A DNA stretch of 64,000 nucleotides from Gilvimarinus algae (GTDB lineage: Bacteria > Pseudomonadota > Gammaproteobacteria > Pseudomonadales > Cellvibrionaceae), in contig NZ_JAULRT010000062.1 in NCBI RefSeq assembly GCF_030518215.1, positions 805,165 to 869,164 of the forward strand, written 5' to 3'. Below are positions 59,664 through 64,000 of this stretch, piece after piece. A model generated the notes under the pieces. It was not told the DNA's origin. It made no database searches and worked only from the letters and a program-made list of their open reading frames with translations. Numbering within the stretch: position 1 is the stretch's first letter; each line of letters opens with the position of its first letter. The position numbers and the translations under genes were made by a program.

Positions 59664-60716
59664 ATGATGTTTGCCCATAAAGCAATAACAAAAACGAGGC
59701 TGGCACTGCTGGCCTCGTTTTTGTTTATTGGTGCCTTACTGGCCGCCTGCGATACCGGCACGGTTGAGCGCGATCACCTCAAACTCACCGGCCGCACCAT
59801 GGGCACCAGTTACCACATTACCCTGGTGTCGGCAGACAAGGAGCCCTTGGAGGTCGATGCCGAGGCGCTGCAAGGCGACATCGACAAAGCGCTGCAGCTG
59901 ATCAACCAGCTGATGTCCACCTACATCGACGATTCAGAGCTGATGCGCTTTAACCGCGCCCCGGTGGATGAATGGGTGACGCTCTCGGCGCCGCTGATGG
60001 AGGTGCTGCAAATCAGCCAGCGCATCTCGGTTGCCTCCGATGGCGCCTTTGATATCACCGTCGGCCCGCTGGTCAACCTGTGGGGCTTTGGCCCCGAGAT
60101 GCGCCCTGAGCGGGTACCGAGCGAGGCCGAGCTGGCCGAGGCGCGCGACAACACGGGCTTTGGTCATGTCCAGCTCAACACCACCCGCGCCCGGCGCACC
60201 GCGCCTGTGCAGGTGGACCTGTCGGCCGTGGCCAAGGGCTACGGGGTGGACTGGATTGCCGATCTCTTGGTCGAGCGTGGTTTTGCCAATTTTATGGTGG
60301 AGATTGGCGGTGAAGTCAGAGCCGCCGGGCTCAGCCCGCGCGCCACACCCTGGCGCATTGCCATAGAGCAACCAGAGCTTATCGGCGGCGGCGTGCGCTT
60401 TGCGCTGGAGCTGCAGGATAAGGCCGTGGCCACCTCCGGCGACTATCGCAACTACTATGAAATGGCTGGCGTGCGCTACTCGCACACCATTGACCCGGTG
60501 ACGGCCAAGCCGATCACCCACAATCTCGCCTCGGTGACGGTGGTGGCCGACACCGCCGCTCACGCCGACGCCTGGGCCACGGCGCTGAACGTGCTGGGCC
60601 CCGAGCGGGGGATGGCGCTGGCCAATGCCGAGCAACTGGCGGTTTATATGATTGTCAAAGACGGCGAGGGCTTTCGCGATCTGCACTCGCAGGCCTTCGC
60701 ACCTTTTGCACCCTGA
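59664..60716 (+). CDS. apbE: FAD:protein FMN transferase (ApbE)
   Basis: A 350-residue lipoprotein that attaches FMN to Thr of NqrB and NqrC. The ATG pair at 59664/59667 begins a signal peptide (LALLASFLFIGALLAAC) with lipobox Cys. The catalytic domain shows LTGRTMGTSYHITL, LVNLWGFGPEMRPERV, VDLSAVAKGYGVDWIA, and VEIGGEVRAAGLS. The Asp of DPVTAKP is the metal site. A terminator-like hairpin lies in its signal-peptide codons. Confidence 0.93.
   Translation: MMFAHKAITKTRLALLASFLFIGALLAACDTGTVERDHLKLTGRTMGTSYHITLVSADKEPLEVDAEALQGDIDKALQLINQLMSTYIDDSELMRFNRAPVDEWVTLSAPLMEVLQISQRISVASDGAFDITVGPLVNLWGFGPEMRPERVPSEAELAEARDNTGFGHVQLNTTRARRTAPVQVDLSAVAKGYGVDWIADLLVERGFANFMVEIGGEVRAAGLSPRATPWRIAIEQPELIGGGVRFALELQDKAVATSGDYRNYYEMAGVRYSHTIDPVTAKPITHNLASVTVVADTAAHADAWATALNVLGPERGMALANAEQLAVYMIVKDGEGFRDLHSQAFAPFAP
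59683..59730 (+). terminator. Intrinsic-terminator-like hairpin inside the start of apbE
   Basis: Left arm 59683-59700 and right arm 59712-59730 pair almost perfectly (core AACGAGGC / GCCTCGTT, flanked by A- and T-runs) round an 11-base loop; the right arm includes a T-rich run. It sits 27 bases after the nqrF stop, yet within codons 7-22 of apbE. It may end a share of nqr transcripts and lower apbE and nqrM expression. Confidence 0.65.
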
Positions 60717-60734
60717 AGCACTGAGAGGTAAGTT

Positions 60735-60974
60735 ATGGCGATGTTTATAGTGGCGCTTTGCGTCATGTTGCTGGTGGTGGCCGGTATGGCCGTAGGGGTC
60801 ATCTTTGGTCGCAAGCCGCTCACCGGCTCCTGCGGCGGCGTCGGCCAGGCGCTGGGTGAGAAAGACTACACCTGCGAGCTGTGCGGCGGCGACGAGCAAA
60901 AGTGCGAGAGCTTGAAAAACGGCGAGCCTCAGGAAAAAACGGATCTCGCCGTAGACGCAGCCGCCAAGCGGTAA
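60735..60974 (+). CDS. nqrM: NqrM, Na+-NQR maturation factor
   Basis: A 79-residue membrane protein: N-terminal helix (MFIVALCVMLLVVAGMAVGVIFG) and conserved Cys residues in LTGSCGGVG and CELCGGDEQKC. NqrM is thought to deliver Fe to the NqrDE site. It follows apbE after 18 bases, the usual end of nqr operons. Confidence 0.93.
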   Translation: MAMFIVALCVMLLVVAGMAVGVIFGRKPLTGSCGGVGQALGEKDYTCELCGGDEQKCESLKNGEPQEKTDLAVDAAAKR

Positions 60975-61015
60975 ACAAGCGCAAATCAGTGGGTGTCGAG
61001 ACAAGGGGATAGCGA

Positions 61016-62416
61016 GTGACAAATTTCACCTATGATGTACTGATTATTGGTTCCGGCCCCGCCGGTGAAAGTGCGGCCATGGCCTCGGCCAAGGCCGGCA
61101 AGCGGGTGGCCGTGGTCGAGGGCAGGGCACTGGTGGGCGGCAACTGCGCCCACAAGGGCACCATCCCGTCCAAGTCCCTGCGCCATATGGTCAAGCAGAT
61201 TATTCAGTTTAAAACCGGCAACCTGTTTCGCGAGACGGGCGAATCCTGGCGCATGACCTACCCGCGGGTACTGGCCTCGGCCAACGCGGTGATTCCCAAG
61301 CAGGTGGAGTTGCACACGGACTTTTACGTGCGCAACCGCGTCAAGCTCTACTCCGGTTTTGCCCGCTTTCTCGATGCCAACACCATTGCCATTAATCTGC
61401 TCGAGGGCTCGCGCGAAGAGGTGGTCACCGCTGACAAAATCATTATCGCCACCGGCTCGCGCCCCTATCGCCCGGCAGACATCGATTTTGACCACGCCCG
61501 TATCTACGACTCCGACACCATTTTGGAAATGGCCCACACGCCGCGCCACTTGATTATCTACGGCGCCGGGGTGATCGGCTGCGAGTACGCCTCGATTTTC
61601 TCGGGCCTGGGCGTGAAAGTGGATTTGATCAACAGCCGCGATCGGCTTTTGTCCTTCCTCGACGATGAAATCTCCGACGCGCTCAGCTACCACCTGCGCG
61701 ACAACGGTGTGCGCGTGCGCCACAGCGAGATGTACGACAAAATCGAGGCCAGCGACCGGGGCGTGACCGTGTATTTGAAATCCGGTAAACGCCTGACGGC
61801 GGACGCGATTCTCTGGTGCAACGGCCGCAGCGGCAACACCGACCAGCTCAACCTGGAGGCCATTGGCCTGGAGCCCGATCATCGCGGCAACCTGGCGGTG
61901 AACGATCAGTACCAAACGGATGTGGCGAACGTCTACGCCGTGGGCGATGTGGTGGGCTGGCCGAGCCTCGCCAGCGCCTCCTTTGATCAGGGCCGCGCCC
62001 TGGCGGCGGTGATTCTCGGCAAACCCTATAAAGAAGTGGCCAGCGTGCCCACGGGCATTTATACCCTGCCGGAGATCAGCTCGGTGGGCAAAACCGAGCG
62101 CGAGCTGACCGAGGCCAAGGTGCCCTACGAGGTGGGCCGCTGCCTGTTTAAAAACACCGCCCGCGGCCAGATCAGTGGTGAAGATGTGGGTATGCTCAAG
62201 CTGCTCTTCCATGTGGATACCGGGGAGATTCTCGGGGTTCACTGCTTTGGCGCCGAGGCGGCGGAGATTGTCCACATCGGCCAGGCGATTATGTCCCAGC
62301 CGGGGGAGGGGAATAACATTAACTTTTTCCTCAATACCACCTTTAACTATCCGACCATGGCGGAGGCGTATCGTCTGGCGGCCTTGGATGGGACGAATCG
62401 GATTAATCGGCGGTAG
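61016..62416 (+). CDS. sthA: Soluble pyridine nucleotide transhydrogenase
   Basis: A 466-residue FAD flavoprotein that exchanges reducing equivalents between NADPH and NAD+. FAD site [19 protein letters not shown]; the segment [17 protein letters not shown] keeps one Cys where dihydrolipoamide dehydrogenase has two, typical of SthA; NAD site [19 protein letters not shown]-terminal dimer domain. The GTG start is at 61016. It is followed by a terminator and the variable right end. Confidence 0.95.
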   Translation: MTNFTYDVLIIGSGPAGESAAMASAKAGKRVAVVEGRALVGGNCAHKGTIPSKSLRHMVKQIIQFKTGNLFRETGESWRMTYPRVLASANAVIPKQVELHTDFYVRNRVKLYSGFARFLDANTIAINLLEGSREEVVTADKIIIATGSRPYRPADIDFDHARIYDSDTILEMAHTPRHLIIYGAGVIGCEYASIFSGLGVKVDLINSRDRLLSFLDDEISDALSYHLRDNGVRVRHSEMYDKIEASDRGVTVYLKSGKRLTADAILWCNGRSGNTDQLNLEAIGLEPDHRGNLAVNDQYQTDVANVYAVGDVVGWPSLASASFDQGRALAAVILGKPYKEVASVPTGIYTLPEISSVGKTERELTEAKVPYEVGRCLFKNTARGQISGEDVGMLKLLFHVDTGEILGVHCFGAEAAEIVHIGQAIMSQPGEGNNINFFLNTTFNYPTMAEAYRLAALDGTNRINRR

Positions 62417-62428
62417 GAGTTTTGGGGG

Positions 62429-62449
62429 CGGCCCTTTGGGGCCGTTTTT
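62429..62449 (+). terminator. Rho-independent terminator after sthA
   Basis: A 6-bp stem CGGCCC / GGGCCG with loop TTTG, followed by five T. It starts 12 bases after the sthA stop. Confidence 0.8.
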
Positions 62450-63193
62450 GGTTTTGGGGGTTGTGGTTCAGCCCTTTTGGCTGTTTTTCAGTTTTGCTGG
62501 CCCTCTGTCGCCGGGCGGGCGAAGTACTTTTCTGCTTGTCCAGAAAAGTACTCAAAAGAGGACACCCCGGTTCGCGGCCCTTCGGGTTCCCTCTCTCCAG
62601 TCTATTTTAGCGGGCCGTATCGACGCGCCATCCCTGGCGCGGCGATACTTGCGCACGCTTCCCTGCGTGCTTACCCCCTAAAATAGCCCTCCGTTCGGCT
62701 CGCTCTCAGGGGGTTAAGGTGTGCCACCCTGCGAGAAAAGTCATTTAGTTAGCCTATCCTGGGGTCCTTCTCGGTGCCAAATTTTGGCCTTTTCAGAAAG
62801 TCAATTGTGTATTGCCAACTGGCGCAAATGGTGGCACTCTTTTCCTCAAGTGTTTTAGCGGGTTTGCCGGGCTTTTTAAGCGGGGGCGAATCAGCGGTAG
62901 CCAGTGGGAAGGTGAGATCAAACAGCATCTGGAGTAGGGTGCGGCACTTCCCTTCTGTTTATATCGCTTTCCCGGTAAAACTTAGAAAAATCAGTTAGTT
63001 GCACCAGATCTGTTTTGCGTAAGCGAATCGAGTCGCGCAGAGTAAACAGCCTGAGTCTTTCTTTTCCGCGGCAAGCAGTTGTTGATAAACACTGATTTTC
63101 TTTTGAAATCAGGAGCCTACGGCGACTTTTTTATCTCGATTCCAGGGGGATTATATTGCCGCGGGGAATTTTATTTAGGCTTTTGAATTAGCT
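62450..63193 (+). other. Non-coding region between sthA and the cassette (744 bases)
   Basis: No credible gene. It holds a hairpin-rich repeat at 62523-62740, then about 450 bases of unique sequence that grows AT-rich to the right, with T-tracts near 63060-63180. A 74-codon frame at 62774-62998 lacks a ribosome site and family match. No integron integrase is present. Confidence 0.6.
62523..62740. repeat. Hairpin-rich interspersed intergenic repeat
   Basis: A chain of inverted repeats: AGTACTTTTCTG / CAGAAAAGTACT (62523-62534 and 62541-62552, six-base loop), CTATTTTAG / CTAAAATAG (62602-62610 and 62678-62686) enclosing shorter hairpins CGCGCCA-TCCC-TGGCGCG and GCACGC-TTCCC-TGCGTGC. It resembles the AAAAGTA-C-CAAAAGA-type repeat seen between genes of many gammaproteobacteria. 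All frames here are short and atypical. Confidence 0.5.
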
Positions 63194-63212
63194 GTTAGGC
63201 ACTACATATAAA
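63183..63212 (+). promoter_or_regulatory. Possible promoter spanning the cassette junction
   Basis: TTGAAT (63183-63188), an 18-base spacer and TATAAA (63207-63212). The start would be near 63219, only about five bases before the ATG at 63224, so the mRNA would be almost leaderless. The -35 is outside and the -10 inside the cassette. Confidence 0.3.
63194..63200 (+). other. Integron core site GTTAGGC at the left edge of a gene cassette
   Basis: GTTAGGC fits the GTTRRRY core where integron recombination occurs. It lies 24 bases before the orphan gene start and pairs with the inverse core GCCTAAC after that gene. No matching RYYYAAC is seen within 200 bases to the left, so this is a lone half, as at an attI or a damaged attC. 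Confidence 0.55.
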
Positions 63213-63223
63213 ATGGATTCAAC

Positions 63224-63865
63224 ATGTTCGAAAAAAATAGAAAATACACTGCCTTTTTAAACAACAAGGATGTAACTCTTACTTCGGAAGAATTGAAAAA
63301 GTTCAGCGATTTCTATCTCGAAGATTGCTCATTGAAGAACAGGATCAGTGAGCTATTCTGGCTGGACTTGTATATTTATGAGAACGAGTTCGGGATATTT
63401 CCAAAAGAAATAATTGATGAGTTAATTTCCCTAGAAAATGGAGACGAAAGAAGCTTCACTAAGCCTCCATCTATGTTCAATAGAGAGCCTTTAAAAGGTT
63501 TATGGCATAAGCATTATTTTTCTGCGCACTTCACCCCTCAAAATATAATGAATGAACTGAGAGGAAGTAGACTATCGGGAATAGTCGATGAAGCACTATC
63601 GCCAGAAAAGTCAGATCACATAACAAAGGATATGATAAATGATCTACTCTATAACGCTCTTGAGAAACCATTAGAAGAACGCTCAGAAAGGAAGAAAATT
63701 ACTGGCGAATGGATTATCTATGCTATCCATAACGATGAGAACTACTATCTGTGTCTATGCACTCATAATGCAGGTGACCAGAGTATTTTCGAAAGAATTT
63801 TTGACTGCGGCCTCAAAGATTTTGAATTCCTTAAAAATCAAGAGCCTTTTTCATCACGCGCCTAA
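63224..63865 (+). CDS. Orphan protein carried by a probable integron cassette
   Basis: A 213-residue protein, acidic and rich in Glu, Asp, Asn, Lys and aromatic residues, with no signal peptide, membrane helix or motif I recognise. The C-terminal part (TGEWIIYAIHNDENYYLCLC, about 160-180) looks like a compact beta sheet and recalls small hypothetical proteins in cassettes. Codon use is AT-rich and unlike the rest of the window. The TAA stop lies within the GCCTAAC inverse core, a usual cassette feature. There is no clear ribosome site before the ATG. Confidence 0.75.
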   Translation: MFEKNRKYTAFLNNKDVTLTSEELKKFSDFYLEDCSLKNRISELFWLDLYIYENEFGIFPKEIIDELISLENGDERSFTKPPSMFNREPLKGLWHKHYFSAHFTPQNIMNELRGSRLSGIVDEALSPEKSDHITKDMINDLLYNALEKPLEERSERKKITGEWIIYAIHNDENYYLCLCTHNAGDQSIFERIFDCGLKDFEFLKNQEPFSSRA

Positions 63866-63892
63866 CAAGCGACTGTGGTTCAACCCGTAGCT
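63860..63892 (+). other. Partial attC site (inverse core GCCTAAC and left half)
   Basis: GCCTAAC (63860-63866) matches the RYYYAAC inverse core that begins attC sites and is the exact complement of GTTAGGC at 63194. It overlaps the stop codon. The following bases (AAGCGACTGTGGTTCAAC) would be the left arm, but the complementary right arm and closing GTTAGGC are missing; an IS110-family element begins here instead. Confidence 0.55.
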
Positions 63893-63900
63893 AAAAATAA

Positions 63901-64000
63901 TTAATACGCCCACTCCTGACCATCGCGAATCATGGCATTTATGATGGTCAAAAACTTTCTCATCGCTGCGGTCAACGCCACTTTCTTATGTTTACCCTGC
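63901..64000 (-). mobile_element. IS110-family transposase, C-terminal end (continues beyond window)
   Basis: The minus strand encodes the last 32 residues of a protein with the C-terminus GKHKKVALTAAMRKFLTIIN followed by AMIRDGQEWAY and a TAA at 63903-63901. This is the characteristic tail of IS110/IS1111-family DEDD transposases (Transposase_20 region). The 5' part lies to the right of the window. The IS end must lie between the stop codon and the GCCTAAC core, within about 35 bases. No terminal inverted repeat can be judged here. Confidence 0.8.

Noticed and set aside
58421..59761. A 446-codon minus-strand frame over nqrF
   Set aside because: Fully overlaps a complete nqrF with all cofactor motifs; composition is typical of an antisense shadow.
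60986..62275. A 429-codon minus-strand frame over sthA
   Set aside because: Antisense to an intact flavoprotein gene, rich in His/Ala/Gly, no domain and no ribosome site.
62422..62686. Short plus-strand frames in the repeat after sthA
   Set aside because: They lie within inverted repeats and the terminator, in different frames, with no ribosome sites; such frames are often annotated by mistake in this kind of repeat.
62774..62998. A 74-codon frame before the cassette
   Set aside because: No ribosome site, no recognisable family and base composition like the surrounding non-coding DNA.

Overview
The window looks like chromosomal DNA of a gammaproteobacterium close to Pseudomonas or the Cellvibrionales and probably marine. 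The reasons are a complete Na+-translocating NADH:quinone reductase operon (nqrABCDEF-apbE-nqrM) and two gene orders that I recall from Pseudomonas. One is folC-dedD-cvpA-purF-metZ. The other is slt / uup / usp ... topA - DUF6586 - small protein / sulA-lexA ... csiV-mfd / nqr ... sthA. Genes are dense, moderately GC-rich and use ATG, GTG and TTG starts. The species cannot be named from sequence alone. No rRNA, tRNA or CRISPR array was seen.

Layout. 1-4.8 kb: end of folC, then dedD, cvpA, purF, metZ (folate, purine and methionine supply). 4.8-9.7 kb: a MoxR / unknown / DUF58 / transglutaminase (TgpA) operon. 9.7-11.4 kb: amtB behind a likely sigma-54 promoter with two NtrC-like sites. 11.5-16.1 kb, mostly minus strand: a SpoU-type RNA methyltransferase, a CBS protein, an atypical pdxJ, a periplasmic cyclophilin, an SH3 protein, YciI and a VC0807-type membrane protein. 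16.2-20.4 kb: PHP phosphoesterase, yciO, scpA, scpB, rluB. 20.5-26.2 kb: a diguanylate cyclase, a CpxAR-like two-component pair, a flavodoxin, cmoA and cmoB (tRNA cmo5U synthesis). 26.4-35.5 kb: a signalling block with an EAL-CBS-GGDEF protein, a receiver-TPR protein, a soluble histidine-kinase-like protein, a double-FHA membrane protein, a DUF5610-like protein, a small glutaredoxin-like protein, an EAL-HDOD protein and CheV. 35.5-48.8 kb: slt, uup, a universal stress protein, two unknown membrane proteins, topA, the lexA-sulA SOS locus with two operator boxes, an MscS channel, a phosphoribosyltransferase and a cold-shock protein. 48.8-62.4 kb: csiV-mfd, the nqr operon with its flavin transferase and iron-delivery factor, and sthA.

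The right edge (62.4-64.0 kb) is different. After the sthA terminator there is a hairpin-rich intergenic repeat, then AT-rich DNA with the signature of an integron gene cassette: a GTTAGGC core, a 213-residue orphan gene, and a GCCTAAC inverse core overlapping its stop codon. The 3' end of an IS110-family transposase follows within about 35 bases. This suggests a mobile cassette whose attC site was hit by an IS110/IS1111-type element, with no integron integrase on the left side. It is the most unusual part of the window.

Other points of interest are a terminator-like hairpin inside the apbE signal-peptide codons just after nqrF, a Bacteroidetes-like PdxJ with a changed N-terminal motif, an uncharacterised protein inserted in the MoxR operon, and the c-di-GMP / two-component / FHA block. 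Functions are assigned from motifs and gene order by eye; no database search was run.
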